DNA of 64,000 bases. Origin: Saturnia japonica (taxonomy: Eukaryota > Arthropoda > Insecta > Lepidoptera > Saturniidae). The stretch is from the NCBI GenBank assembly GCA_033032175.1, contig CM065309.1, positions 3,038,001 to 3,102,000 of the forward strand, read 5' to 3'. Both the position numbers and the translations under genes were made by a program. The notes under the pieces are model-generated. The model made no database searches. It saw only the letters and a list, made by a program, of their open reading frames with translations, and was not told the origin of the DNA. This document shows positions 23,034 through 34,290 of the stretch, piece after piece; the first letter of the stretch is position 1; each line of letters starts with the position of its first letter.

Positions 23034-23215
23034 CCACGTAGCTTGTAGAATGCATAGCCGATGGGGCCGAAGAGTTCTCAAGTGGCAGCCACGAGCCAGA
23101 AGACGCAGCGTGGACAGACCCTGGTAAATGTTGTGGGAAAGTCTGGTCGTTGTGGCGATCTTTGGGAGAGGCCTATATCCAATAGTATGTGAAATGATGA
23201 TGAGGATAGCCTATC
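23034..23215 (+). mobile_element. RTE-type LINE relic, C-terminal end
   Basis: The plus strand encodes RWGRRVLKWQPRARRRSVDR, then a stop after PW. Further down, GGGAGAGGCCTATATCCAAT and an ATGATGATGAGG tail follow. This matches the terminal part of lepidopteran RTE LINEs, and the same motif (RWGQRVLKWRPRA) occurs in the minus-strand copy at 590-870. Premature stops and a missing segment show it is dead. Confidence 0.8.
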
Positions 23216-24388
23216 TTAAGAAAGATTAAATACTAAATAAGTTCACGTAGAGAATTTAAGGAACAGAGCAGTAACCATGAATATAAAGCTATCTGGCAAG
23301 CTGGTAAAGAAAGTAACAACAATGATTACTTACACGGATGCGTCAGCGGTAGCGTCGCAAAGTGTTAATCGAATAATTTTAACACGGGTGAACCGTGAGG
23401 CACAGCTTGTCGTTAAAATAATAATAAATCTAAACATGTGCAATTGTCTAAATCGATTGTAACTTAGAGAAAGTAGACTCTGATATACAACTTTCAAAGT
23501 ATGTTTGTTTCTGACAGATATGTTTCACCTTGTTTCCATCTTTTCAAACGAAAGCTAATAAAAGTCAACTTTAAGTTGATCAATTTATTACCAGGTAATA
23601 AAAGAAATAATAAAATCAATTTGGGTCAGAAACTGGATATATATAAAGAAATAAATTTCACTAGTTTCACAGTTAATATCAATTAAGCTGGTAGTTATTG
23701 TGTTGTTAGTGATGTTCCAACAAAGTACCCTCTTATCATTGTAGTCTTAGTCTTAGTTATCGACAAATAATGGAACTTTTTATCGATATCAGACTGTCGA
23801 ATCACTATTTAAAGAATGACAATTATGTATTATGTTTGCTCAAGCTTGACTTGTAAAAAAATGCTTATTGTAATTTAAAAAAATGCCGACAACATTACAT
23901 TATTATAGAACAAAGAAAATTGAACCTGGTATTTTATAGTAACACCAATGTACATTGAACTGAGATATTTTCTTTACTGTCAATTTAAAACATATTAGCA
24001 ATAAACAATACTACATCTTTCTATACAAATAGAACAGACATTATTTCTAACACAAAATGGACACTGGAAAGTTAATATTATGTATACGTATTTAAACCAA
24101 TTTTGTTATTAATGTTATTATATATGCATAAATATAAAATAATTTTCGAAACACTTATTTTTTTCTTTGGTTTGACTTACATCCAAATGTCACATCGATA
24201 TTTACGTACCCAAGAGTATATCTCAACTAGTTAACGTTGCTGCTAAGTACTCTAGGGATGCGCTTGCGCAATAATTAAGGACTATAGTTCATTTTAATGA
24301 CAATATTTCTGTTTTTAATATTATTTGAATTATTTTTATATAAAAATGTGTATTCATACAATATATTTTTTTTTAATTTTTTTTAGTT
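23216..24388. other. AT-rich DNA, no feature seen
   Basis: About 1.2 kb of AT-rich sequence. Two 61-codon plus frames (23,277 and 23,501) have no recognisable motif. Confidence 0.5.
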
Positions 24389-24460
24389 TTCTGAGTGGTC
24401 ACCGTTGTGTTAGGATTGTTCTGTGCTTACCATCAGGGACAGTACCGTCAATGTGAAGAA
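24389..24460 (+). repeat. Family Y fragment (3' end)
   Basis: GAGTGGTCACCGTTGTGTTA followed by CTGTGCTTACCATCAGGGAC and AGTACCGTCAAT matches the 3' ends of family Y copies at 14,244-14,505 and 36,635-36,860. The 5' part is absent. Confidence 0.65.
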
Positions 24461-25000
24461 CGATAATTAAAAAAAATACTGTCGACGGTAATGAAAATAA
24501 TAAAATACTCAGGACTGGCGTCAATACTTAATAATGAACATGAAGAAAGAAGTTGGCAAAGTTAATATAAAAAGCGTTTGATTCTTCCTGTCTGCCACAG
24601 TACGATAAAATTCCTTGGAAAGGGAATAAAAAATATTGTAACGAAACTTTATTATACTTTATTACTACTCGTACTAACCGCATGTTAGGTTCCTGAAATA
24701 TGCTACTTTAGTCGAGTCTTTTTTTGTCATACATTTCCATACAAATTCCAGGGCAAGATTCCTCATGGACCTTATACTGTATTTATTACTTCAAAAAGTT
24801 TGCTTAATTACATAAAGCAAGTTCTTAAAATATTTGTACTTATCAAACTAGTAATTGTTTTTGCTACTTATTAATTTACTATAATTTATTTGATTATATC
24901 ACAATATTAATAAATATTAGAAAAAAACCTCTGACTTCAAGAACGTATCAATTAAAGTTCGGTAGCTAGATCGACCGTGACTTATTTTTTGATGCATCTA
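24461..25000. other. AT-rich DNA, no feature seen
   Basis: No supported feature in this interval. Confidence 0.5.
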
Positions 25001-25240
25001 AGGTGGCAAACAAGCATAAGGTTCGTCTGATGGTAATCAGCTACTGTAGCCTATGGACGCTTGTAGTAGCATAGGTATTATTACTAGCGCTTTGCCGACT
25101 TTGAAACCCTCTCTCCAAGGTCCCAAGGAGCTCTGAAACCCTACCCACTACAAGAACTCAATACAAGGTTATTTAGCTGCGAACTTCTGTAGGTTGGAGG
25201 TATTCCACCAGTCTGACTGTTCCAAGTAGAGAAGAAATTT
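25001..25240 (+). repeat. Dispersed repeat family W, copy 1
   Basis: Begins AGGTGGCAAACAAGCATAAG and includes CTACTGTAGCCTATGGACGC, ACCCTACCCACTACAAGAAC and CCACCAGTCTGACTGTTCC. It aligns along its length with 29,791-30,035. The pattern (AAACAAGC..., then a TAGCCTA phrase, then a ...TGGAGG.ATT.CACCAGTC end) is that of a common lepidopteran repeat. It has no coding capacity. Confidence 0.75.
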
Positions 25241-25550
25241 CTATATACTATAACGTAAATCGAAAAAAGGAACATTTGTTTGTTTTGTATGTCGATGTAA
25301 CTCGTGGACGTTCAGTACTTTAACAATATACCGTTACAGTGTTTATGAGGACATCTGACAGTTTTATATCATACATTTAATCTCAACTTTCACGATCATT
25401 GCAATTTATAGTTAATCAAAAGCCATCACTACCTGTATACAACGGTAGAATAGCAATTAAAAATTACCGATTGAAATTGGATAAAATGCTGTAAGGTACA
25501 TTAAAAATCTTGATAATTCCAAAGAACAGATCAAAATCGTTTGCGGGGCC
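25241..25550. other. AT-rich DNA, no feature seen
   Basis: No supported feature in this interval. Confidence 0.5.
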
Positions 25551-25877
25551 TTAACTCGAGCGCTTAGGGGCCGCGTTAAGAACATGTTTAACGCAAGATT
25601 CAATTAAAAATTGACATGTATACGATATGAAGGTAGGTGATGCAGTCGGAGCCGCCACGCCACGCCGCGCTCCACCGCGCCGGTGGATTATCATGTTACC
25701 CTCGCGTTGAGCCAAGCCACAGTACGTTCCGCATTTTATTGTAACATTTAAATCCATCGGGTACTTCTCTATCGTTTTTAAATACTTCGGCAAAATAATT
25801 CCTTTACACCTTAGTCCAAGAATAACAGAGATTAGTGAGATATCACATTGCCGCAACAAATATTGTGATGCATTCAC
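25551..25877. other. Complex block with CpG-rich core
   Basis: The core at 25,645-25,685 reads GGAGCCGCCACGCCACGCCG and then CGCTCCACCGCGCCGGTGG. A minus-strand frame of 108 codons spans the block but shows no recognisable domain; its most GC-rich part yields an RRGGARRGVAA-like run typical of translated CpG islets. A regulatory element is a reasonable alternative. Confidence 0.3.
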
Positions 25878-26284
25878 AGAACTGTATTACGGCATTTCAT
25901 AGTATCGCCTGGAAACTTATTATTTTTATCGCCAAGCTCTATCTATTTATTTATTGATTTGTTGACACATGAACGACACATTCACATTATATTACAGTAA
26001 CAATTACATCACAAGTTAAGGATATGTACATTTTATTAAACCATGCCGGAGCACAACCCAACAAAAACAAAAACAAATTACAAATATGAAGATCGCAAGG
26101 AAGATTGAGCGAAAATTCCAGAAGGAGCAATTAAAGAAGTCAATATCAACATTATTTTTATTAATATCGCTATAGAATTCCTTAAGGCGATTCAAAGGTG
26201 AACAGATATTCGTTCTGAAATGTGTTTTAGAAATGGTTCTTTGAATAGGAAACCTTAGTATCTTCCTAGGAACTCATCACTTTC
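25878..26284. other. AT-rich DNA, no feature seen
   Basis: No supported feature in this interval. Confidence 0.5.
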
Positions 26285-26412
26285 TAGACATCCAAGCCAA
26301 TCTCACCTGCAAGTGGTACATACAATACTACACCTTGCCAAGCATTGAATAGAGATAGCAGGGTGGACAGAGTTGTCCTTCTCAACTTGGTCGCAACCAC
26401 TATGCGTATGAT
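26285..26412 (+). repeat. Family Y fragment (5' part, diverged)
   Basis: ACATCCAAGCCAATCTCACC followed by TGCAAGTGGT, and later TTGGTCGCAACCACTATGCG, match the 5' half of family Y (compare 36,635-36,860). Confidence 0.6.
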
Positions 26413-26639
26413 AAAAAGCCTGAATTATACGAACATACAAAATGTATGGAACGCTATAGATTAAAATATGGTGAATCATAATAATTTCTACAGTATGGAT
26501 CCTGGTCCTTTAGGCAAAAAAAAATTATATCCAGAAATTGGATACAATCAGAAATCCTCAATAACCAAAGTATCAATAAAGATGATTATATTTATTAGGT
26601 ATGTATGACAAAAAAAAAACAAGAAATAGAAATCTATAC
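26413..26639. other. AT-rich DNA, possible body of the following element
   Basis: AT-rich and poorly conserved. It may be the interior of the minus-strand ACTAGCT-type element whose 5' end is at 26,673. Confidence 0.3.
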
Positions 26640-26673
26640 AAATCATGCGAGCGCAGTCGCGGGCACAGCTAGT
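26640..26673 (-). mobile_element. ACTAGCT-type element, 5' end
   Basis: On the minus strand this reads ACTAGCTGTGCCCGCGACTG then CGCTCGCATG, the diagnostic start shared with 4362-4890. The remainder is too decayed to bound. Confidence 0.65.
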
Positions 26674-27539
26674 AAATAATCAAACCATAATAAAGTAATA
26701 ATATTTAACTTAACATTTGAGGATGTTTTTTAAAATATAGTTACGTAAATTATGAACTTTCGAACGCATGTCACAGTACTTGCAAAAAGGCGTGAAGAAA
26801 AGATAAATTTTTGACAATCCACGTTGTATTATGGTTTGAAGGAACGCTACAGCGCTTTGTTTATTGAACAATTTGCATAATTTAACCCTTGAATAGCGCT
26901 GGGAGGTACAAAACACCCGTTTTATTAGAGCAAAAAAAAACACATTAAAAATGCTTACTGACGATTTTTACATGACGTGGTGAAAGCCGGAATAGAACAA
27001 AAAAATTAGAACGACCATAAACAGCATGCTCTCGAAACATCTTTTCAAAATTTGATAAATTTAAATTGTTGCTCTTATGCAAATTTTATTCAACGCAAAA
27101 CTAGCCGGCGCGGCGGCCGCGCTTCCATTCACGTCAAAATGATTTTTTTTTTCACTGAAAGTACCTACGGTTTCTATCCAAATTTATTTTTTTACTGTTT
27201 TAAGTTTATTTTGTTAAATTGTACAACGAAGCGATTCAGTACCTATTCAGTAGTGTTACGTATTATAATTTACAACCGTGACTAATATATGTATCCACAC
27301 AAATCATAAAAGCTGGAAATAAGATTTTGCATCTCTTAAACGTGGGTTATTCTAGTGACGTAGGACGTAGAATTACGAATTTTCGATATAGAGTTTTTAT
27401 TACCTTATAAGTTTAGTGTTTCAATACATTGTCACCTGAGGTTAAGTGGCTAGGTGATCAAAGGTGGTAACATATTAAGCCTAAAGTGGACTAGCTGTCA
27501 AGTATTTGGCGATAGATTTTCAACTTTTTCAACAACTTA
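26674..27539. other. AT-rich DNA with one small GC islet
   Basis: Mostly AT-rich. A compact islet at 27,104-27,123 (AGCCGGCGCGGCGGCCGCGC) stands out. Frames at 26,710-26,943 and 27,052-27,285 have no recognisable motifs. Confidence 0.45.
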
Positions 27540-27728
27540 CGGCCGTTTTCAATAATCTATCTAACCACTGTTTTTGTTACTAACGATATAAACATATATA
27601 TTTTGGTAAGTTTTGCATTTTAAAAACGTATCTTCGGATAACTAGTTCATACAAAAGCTTACCAGCAGACATATATATCTATCTTCAGTAGCAAAAACAA
27701 TGGTTAGATAGATTATTGAAAAAGGCCG
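27540..27728. mobile_element. PIF/Harbinger-like MITE, complete, with TTA duplication
   Basis: A 189-bp element with long terminal inverted repeats. The left end starts CGGCCGTTTTCAATAATC and the right end, reverse-complemented, starts CGGCCTTTTTCAATAATC. The first 42 bases of the two arms differ at only 3 positions. It is flanked on both sides by TTA (27,537-27,539 and 27,729-27,731). A TTA/TAA target-site duplication with GGCC-rich termini is typical of PIF/Harbinger elements (family knowledge). There is no coding capacity, so it would be mobilised by a transposase elsewhere. Confidence 0.85.
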
Positions 27729-27731
27729 TTA

Positions 27732-29609
27732 ATCAAAAAGTTATAATCTCAGATTGTAAAGGCTCTAAATACGTAAAATTAGTAATAATTATCTCTATTA
27801 CAAAGAAAAGAATAGATGTTTTTATTATCAAACAGCGTAAGTTACCCATACAAGAAACATTATTATTATTTTTAGCAAATTTGTGAAGAACAGGTCCTTC
27901 CGTTTTAACAAAAAAATGATTTTTTTGTTTGTATAGTGTTCTTACAAATTTAAGCCATTATTAAATCATTAAGTATTATTACTTAATATGTTCACTTGCA
28001 TCTATATATTCATAATGAAGTAAAAACCAGCAAAATGAAGTTACACCCTGATTATATACATTTCTGCATTTTAAAGAGCTGAATATTTAAATAAAGTTGA
28101 TTTAATTTCGAATAATAGTTTTGTTTTAGAAAGTATCAACTAATTAGAAATCGTGAACTATAAGTAAAAGTAGGTTTATCGAGAAATTTTATTGAACCTA
28201 ATGTATTCTAAATTAGTCGTCCAGTTTAATCCTAGGTTATAAATTTGATCACCTGTTTATACATTACGCTAACATAAAGTCAGTCAAAGCGTTTCATAGA
28301 CAAATTTGAATATTCAAAATAGTTTTTTTGCAAATTTTATTATCGTTAATGATATTTATTTACCAGTCATCATTAATGTCAAATGACTTTTTAATTTATA
28401 TTGTGAGTTAAACTGCATTTCTAATTTACCCCTTAAATATGTAAAATACAATCTCTACAACTTTTTATTGCAAATAAATTTCATTGATTTTCTAAAATAT
28501 ATTAAAATGCGTTTTATTAATTATAAAATACGCAGTCGTGTGTTGGTGGAATAAAATAAAAATGAACATAAATAAATATTTTATTGCAAATATATTTATA
28601 TATATTGTTTTTATAAAAACTATGTTCCGGTAGTAGATTTTTTTAATAATTATTTTGTATTTTTTTAAAACCGTGGTAATGATTTTTTATTTAAAAAACT
28701 ACCTACATGAACCAATATTCCAATTTGGTTAAAACTTTTATTGTAGCATCAATAAATATATAGACAATAAAAATGTATCATTTTACGTGACTTAAACTTG
28801 TATTAATATTTCTTATACTAACAATTCGTAAGTTCCAGCTAAAACGTAAGAATTTACGGCAGACATCATCATCATCCCGGTGTGAAAATACCTCTGCGAA
28901 AGATAATCTACAGTTAAACATACTTTCTCTGACCCTGGAAAATAATTTTTATAGTGACAAACAATACGTGCGACTATGCTACCAACTCGTATTATCCAAT
29001 TATATCAGTTTATAATCCATAAAGCATCTTACCGAAAAAGTCATAATATTATTATTTACTTATAAAAGAATAGAAGGTTATTAAACTAATAAACCTGCAA
29101 AATTGTTAACATCCTGTACTGTATGTAACGAGCGACTCAAACGCAATTAAAGTTTACGAGGCGAGTTTTTGCTAACTCTTTTCTTTTGTCCAGTTTACGT
29201 CATAGCTTTCAAAGTATCACAACATAGGCTCGCTGTTTGTTTTGGCCAACAAACGGTCAAACAACTAGAGCAAAATTGCATGAAAAAAACCCGCCGGGGT
29301 CTTTGCGACCGCTTTTTGATAAAAAAGGGTTGATGACTTAATGTGTTTGTCCAGGCAGAGTACTTTTACGCGTAATAGTTTCAATGTTCTAAGGGTTTCT
29401 TGTTCTTATTTTAAATACAGTTTTGTCTATTATGTGGTTATTGTTTAACGTAGAAAAAATTAAAGAGTTACCGCTCTTAATATTTTAACAATAAATATTA
29501 TTTAGCGAGCTGGTGGAATAAGCATAAATGTGAGAACACAAATTCACATACAGCCCTTTAATTCCAAACTAAAAACGCTTGTACTATGGTAACTAATCAA
29601 CTGATATAC
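27732..29609. other. AT-rich DNA; small complex patch near 29.2 kb
   Basis: Nearly 1.9 kb of AT-rich sequence without a supported gene. The patch at 29,130-29,330 is more balanced (for example ACCCGCCGGGGTCTTTGCGA) but carries no recognisable feature. Confidence 0.5.
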
Positions 29610-29748
29610 ATATATATGATATTTAACACCCAGCCACACAACTGACAATTATGCTCATCACACAAAAGTCAGTCATGGGCGGTGGTCCAACCTACGACCT
29701 GTTGGCTCAATAGTAGGGTTTACTACCACTGCGCCACGAGGCCTGCCG
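29610..29748 (-). mobile_element. tRNA-derived SINE, clear pol III A and B boxes
   Basis: On the minus strand GGCCTCGTGGCGCAGTGGTA contains a textbook A box (plus 29,724-29,735). GGTCGTAGGTTGGACC (plus 29,684-29,699) is the B-box region. The body then reads TTTTGTGTGATGAGCATAAT and GTGTGGCTGGGTGTT, followed by an AT-rich tail. This is one of the common lepidopteran SINE families. It is transcribed, if at all, by RNA polymerase III. Confidence 0.88.
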
Positions 29749-29790
29749 AATAATTTTGCTTTTGGTTACAAACTATTGTAATTAAAAAAC

Positions 29791-30035
29791 TAAGGTGGCA
29801 AACAAGCGTATGGATCGCCCGATGGCAAGCGGCTACCGTAGCCTAGGGATGGTTGTCACAACATAAGTAGGTATCACTAGCGAGCTGCTGACCATGAATT
29901 ATTTTTCCCCAAGAAGCTTTAAAACTCTGCCCACCGCAGGAACAAAATATAAGGTCATTTGGCTGCGATCTTTTGTAGAGTGGAGGCATTTCACCAGTCG
30001 GACTGCCCTAGAAGAGCGAAATCTCCAAAAAAATT
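29791..30035 (+). repeat. Dispersed repeat family W, copy 2
   Basis: Aligns with 25,001-25,240 through AAGGTGGCAAACAAGCGTAT, GGCTACCGTAGCCTAGGGAT, CTCTGCCCACCGCAGGAAC and TTCACCAGTCGGACTGCCCT. The two 64-65-codon frames over it (one on each strand) are not genes. Confidence 0.75.
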
Positions 30036-30149
30036 CTGTGTACCCTCTCTTTGACAGAATATATGAGTGGTTAGAGTTACAATTATAAGTTGGCAATTAA
30101 AAATATTACATCACTGTACGATGCTTTTTTTCATTCCAAGCTAGTTTAA

Positions 30150-30212
30150 TTATAGGAATCGAGTTCACGTTCATCAACATAAAATCGGAGAGTGTTACCA
30201 CTAAGCCATCAT
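30150..30212 (-). mobile_element. tRNA-derived SINE head (relic)
   Basis: On the minus strand TGGCTTAGTGG (plus 30,198-30,208) is an exact A-box consensus, and GAACTCGATTCC (plus 30,155-30,166) is a near B box about 30 bp downstream. No tail is recognised. It lies 115 bp from the end of a family W repeat. Confidence 0.6.
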
Positions 30213-30419
30213 AAATATATGTTACACAGTATAGACACCATTTCAATTAAAAAAAAGACATAAAACATAAGAACAGTTAAACGTAAAACATTCGGACGGT
30301 AGTCAAGCATTAAAAAAAATTGTAACGGTCCCAAACTTAACGACCATTTTTTTAACATGAACCCTTTATCTAGGAATTCCGTTAGATCGAACAACAGGAC
30401 CGGTCCACATCTAATAGAT
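30213..30419. other. AT-rich DNA, no feature seen
   Basis: No supported feature in this interval. Confidence 0.45.
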
Positions 30420-32460
30420 TATGCAAAAATGTTATAGGGTCTTCCTTTTGAAATCGATTCCCATGCCTTTATGAAAGAGCCATCGATATTCAACGAGATG
30501 ACACCTTGTTTGAATATTCACATTTCCCATGGATCCGATCGTAAGGGTTGTTTAGGGTGGATGCGTCTATAGGCAAATTCGATTATCTCGAGGCATTCTC
30601 ACGCACATCCCGATGTACAGAGCTATAAATCTATGCATACGGGTTATGATAAAAAAAGAACTATCTTTCGCAACCCCCCGCCGAATATGCATAAGAAAGG
30701 AACCAACCCAAATTATACGGCAAGGTGACAAGTGTTGCCATCAAGTACAATGTTAAACCGGGACGCTTTGTTACACGATAAATGCGAATTTTTACGCGCA
30801 TGCTTTTTTTCTATACAAACTTCGCATGCCTGTGACGCAGAGCACATGTGGGGACAGTTTATTTGCATTTTTTTTGTATTATTTCTTTTCAAATAGTATC
30901 TTAACCCCATTCAGTAATGTCAGGGGTTAGGTTGCACTTAATATTCAAAAAGGGCAGGTACATTCCTCCTAATATTCTCGCATAAATTATAGTCAGGTAC
31001 ATTTTGCTCTATTGTGCATTGCGTGAGGGGCCGCCGTGTCAAAGGGTGTAAGATTCTTTTTTCATTTATGCAATTTTGATTTTTATCATTTAACTGCAAA
31101 AGCCTTTATTCCCATATTGAATATCACATGTATTTTTTTTTTAAATCAAAGTTCAAGCGGATCTACATCATTTCACTTCCTGAACGGTTTAACCCGTTTC
31201 CTTTGTTGGAATTTATGCAAAAAAGTGTGTACCCATCCTATTTTTTTATTCAATAAAATTTAGGGGCTATGCACATTATGCAAATGCGTGCATAAATTTT
31301 AATACTATACACGGAGATCGCGGTTTAAAATTAATCTCTATGCCTTTCGAATAAGCAATGTTTTTCATTAAACAATATTGTTTTTTTTTTGTAGATTATA
31401 AGTAAGTATGCGATTTTTCCGTAACGTCGGCTGTTCAGAAATGTTGTTCTTGATGGTTTTTTTTTCTCAGGACCGCGTAAGAATAAGTCCTACCGTTACA
31501 AGGAGGTCGTATGCGTGTTGTTGTTACCTTTTTATTGTATAAGAAGTGACATATGAACCGGGACCGTAGTTTTGGATTAGAATATGTAATTACTTCCTTT
31601 ACGATTTTCGGAAACGGTTGTTCGGGGGCCGTTATTTAGTGTTGCCACCTTTGGTTTTGGGTTCCCGTGCAGGTTGCGGCTAACTCAATGTGGTTTTGTT
31701 GTTTATATTTTTTAAATTTATGTTAATTACTTAGATTTGTGAAATTTTTGTTTATAAATTAGGTTCAAAATTGTTAATTCTAAATTAGGATTAAGGGTTA
31801 AGTATAAAGCAAGTGCATTAAAAATTATACTAAGATAATTAATTTAATTAACTGATATAAACTTATAAATATGTATAAAAATTAAAGATGTTACGAGACA
31901 ATTTTATTTACCTACTTCAGAATAAATTTTATAAATTATATACCTATTCATCTTGATAGATTTCATTTTTTATTTATGATACAACATTCTAACTTTTAAT
32001 AACGGACTATTGAAACGAAAATGTAAACAAACCTCAGACCCGTTAGCTGAAAAAAAAAAACCAAAAGGGCGGTGCACGGATTGTTGACGAAGCATGGCTT
32101 TTGCAAAAAATACTAGCTTTTTTTCATAAAAAAATCTTGGTCCCCTTTTTGCGCCGGCCCATTGTTCTGCCCCATTGTCTTGGGGGATTTGAAATATTTT
32201 TATGCTTTCCGGATGACGATAATGTTTTTGACTTATTTTTTGATAACTATTATTTAGCGAATTTATTGACGTTCGTCAACGCCGCCATTGTTTTTATGGT
32301 GAACGGTAAGCGAATAGAGGACGATATTATCTTTTTAAACAGCTAATTTGTACACGGATGCCGTTTTCGTGGGACGTTCATAAAACCGCACGACGTGCTT
32401 CGCTGTGACAGCTTATAATTTCTGAAATCGATGCTTGTATGATAACGCCTTTATTTAGCC
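30420..32460. promoter_or_regulatory. Candidate conserved non-coding (enhancer-like) block, ~2 kb
   Basis: This 2-kb block differs from its surroundings. It is rich in G/C-containing words and free of recognisable repeats, with many developmental-type motifs. Three CATTGT SOX-like cores occur at 32,160-32,178 and 32,286-32,291. A perfect octamer ATGCAAAT lies at 31,278-31,285, next to the inverted GCAC/GTGC flanks. A TTTTTATGG motif follows the last SOX core. The frames inside (30,713-30,910 minus, 31,036-31,263 plus, 32,101-32,346 plus) show no domains. Enhancer function is inference; no conservation data are available here. Confidence 0.4.
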
Positions 32461-33094
32461 GATATGAACGTTGTCTTGGCAATGGATTGCTAGCAGTCAT
32501 ATAAATTCAAATGTGTTTTATAATTGAAACATAAAAAAGAGCGAATTTTATTTAAAAACTGATTTTTATTTATGACTTAACATTAGCAGCTAAAAAATAA
32601 TATATGAGAAATATTAACAAAATAATAAGAGATTTTAAATGGATTCAGCTCTGTGTAGTTTCACATTTCCGATGGTATCTCTGGGTTTATGAACTTAATA
32701 AAACCATACAATTTATGATGATATTATTACAAATTAGCTGATATTATAACAAAAGTTTGTAATACTGTGTAGTAACTCCTAACAGAATGCCTTATATTAT
32801 GTGTTTTTAGTTTAAACATCTCTTTGTTTTGTGTGTTTACAAATTTATATATGCCGCGGTTTACGAAATTTAATCAATACCAATAAAGAATAAATAAAAA
32901 AATAAGTTTTTACAAGAAGAAAAAATTACAATTTCTAAAGTATTCTTGATGGTATCTACAGCGTAACAGTTGTGCAATGATATTAATCTCCCATGTACAA
33001 AATGTTATAAATAACGTTCAAGCCAATTTTGAGTTAAGTTCGTATATATTTTATTTGTTTTGGCTCACTAATATAACATAGTCATATAATCATG
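32461..33094. other. AT-rich DNA, no feature seen
   Basis: No supported feature in this interval. Confidence 0.5.
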
Positions 33095-33325
33095 GTCTGG
33101 TATAATCTGAGGCCTTTAGTATGTAGTGTTGGCCCGGTTGGAAACCAGCGCTATAGTATTTTTGCTATAGCATATACAGAGCTGAGGTCCCTTTTGATCT
33201 TTTGTATGTACAAATATATAAATGTAATTAGTGATATTTTATTATAAACTCTTGTTTATTGTCTGTTGTGTTAATGATGTCTGTATTTACATTGTCAAAT
33301 AAATGTTCTTTCTTTATAGCATTAT
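33095..33325 (+). mobile_element. LINE 3' UTR and tail
   Basis: Reads AGAGCTGAGGTCCCTTTTGA, then a TTGTATG...AATATATAAATG stretch, then TGTCTGTTGTGTTAATGATG, and finally CAAATAAATGTTCTTTCTTT. The AATAAA followed by a TTCTTTCTTT tail is the usual 3' terminus of a lepidopteran non-LTR element. No coding part remains; the clade is not determined. Confidence 0.65.
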
Positions 33326-33834
33326 ACGTTGTTAATAAAAACAATTCACAATTTAAAACTAAAATGCTGTTATAGTTAAAGGCGAACTAGAAAGGCGAGT
33401 AAATTTAGGTATATACATATAACTTAATGATCATTAAACATAAAGAATTAATATAAATTAGAATAATAAGGTAAAATATTATGTAATGTTATAGGAACAA
33501 ATAAATTAAAACTAATACAAACTAAAACAAAGAGTAACATATTAATATTGTTCCTCAGAGTTAGATGACTGATTCCAACATTGCTTTTTTTTTAATTTCG
33601 TTGTTTTATAAAAAAATATATTGAAAATTTTGTTTAATTTATTATATGTTTTAGCAATTCTATTAACTGCACAGAAAAAACTTAAATTGGTAAAGGAGTG
33701 AGGGATGTAAAACGTGACGTATTTATTATATCTGGGTAGCTTAACGGGAATATTAATTTTTAATTTATTTCTATATACAAACAAACAGACTAAAAGAGAA
33801 AAAAATTGCATTTTTGTAATGTCACGGTAATAGG
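33326..33834. other. AT-rich DNA, no feature seen
   Basis: A minus-strand 89-codon frame (33,542-33,811) is K/N/F/Y-rich with no motif and is probably chance. Confidence 0.5.
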
Positions 33835-33945
33835 CGTCTATCAGGAAATTTGGAAAATATCTCTATACAGACAGAACTAAAGATATACATATTACCATAA
33901 TAGTTGCACCCGCGACTTCGCTCTTTTTCATTTTTCTCCTACTCG
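33835..33945 (+). mobile_element. Fragments of ACTAGCT-type elements
   Basis: ATCAGGAAATTTGGAAAATA resembles the element end at 52,760-52,815. Immediately after, TTGCACCCGCGACTTCGCTC is the typical start of the same repeat group, here lacking the leading ACTAGC. It may be two joined fragments. Confidence 0.5.
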
Positions 33946-34030
33946 TATATTTACACATATATATTTTTATGATTTTTAAAATGATTGTTGGCAGTTCTTA
34001 TATTATAATTATTATGATTTATTGTATTAA

Positions 34031-34290
34031 CTGCCTCATTATCCTAGTGGTCTTAAGCACGACTGCTATGCTCGAGGTTCTGGGTTGGATTTCCAGGTCG
34101 AGCAAAGTGTTATTGGTTTTCGCTATAAATTTCTCACTAACAACTTGAAGTTTGGCTTTGTGTCCGATTAATGTCAATAGGCTCGCCCCCTATTACATAG
34201 GGACCTAAAAATATACTCGGCGAACTGTGAGTGTACATTAGTACACGACTGCCTAACCTTTCGGGGATACAGGCATGATGATATTATTAT
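34031..34290 (+). mobile_element. tRNA-derived SINE, best copy of its family in the window
   Basis: The head CTGCCTCATTATCCTAGTGG followed by TCTTAAGC is a diverged A-box region, and GAGGTTCTGGGTTGGATTTC is the B-box region. The body reads GGCTTTGTGTCCGATTAATG, then CTCGCCCCCTATTACATAGG, and it ends CTAACCTTTCGGGGATACAG followed by GCATGATGATATTATTAT. Tails of the same family are at 9841-9980 (minus) and 45,175-45,292 (plus). Confidence 0.85.

Noticed and set aside
31440..31480. TTTTTTTTTCTCAG|GACCGC|GTAAGAATAAG as a micro-exon or recursive splice site
   Set aside because: The acceptor looks good, but a 6-base exon is implausible and a true ratchet site needs AG directly followed by GTAAG.
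33542..33811. 89-codon minus frame
   Set aside because: K/N/F/Y-rich, the pattern of translated AT-rich non-coding DNA.
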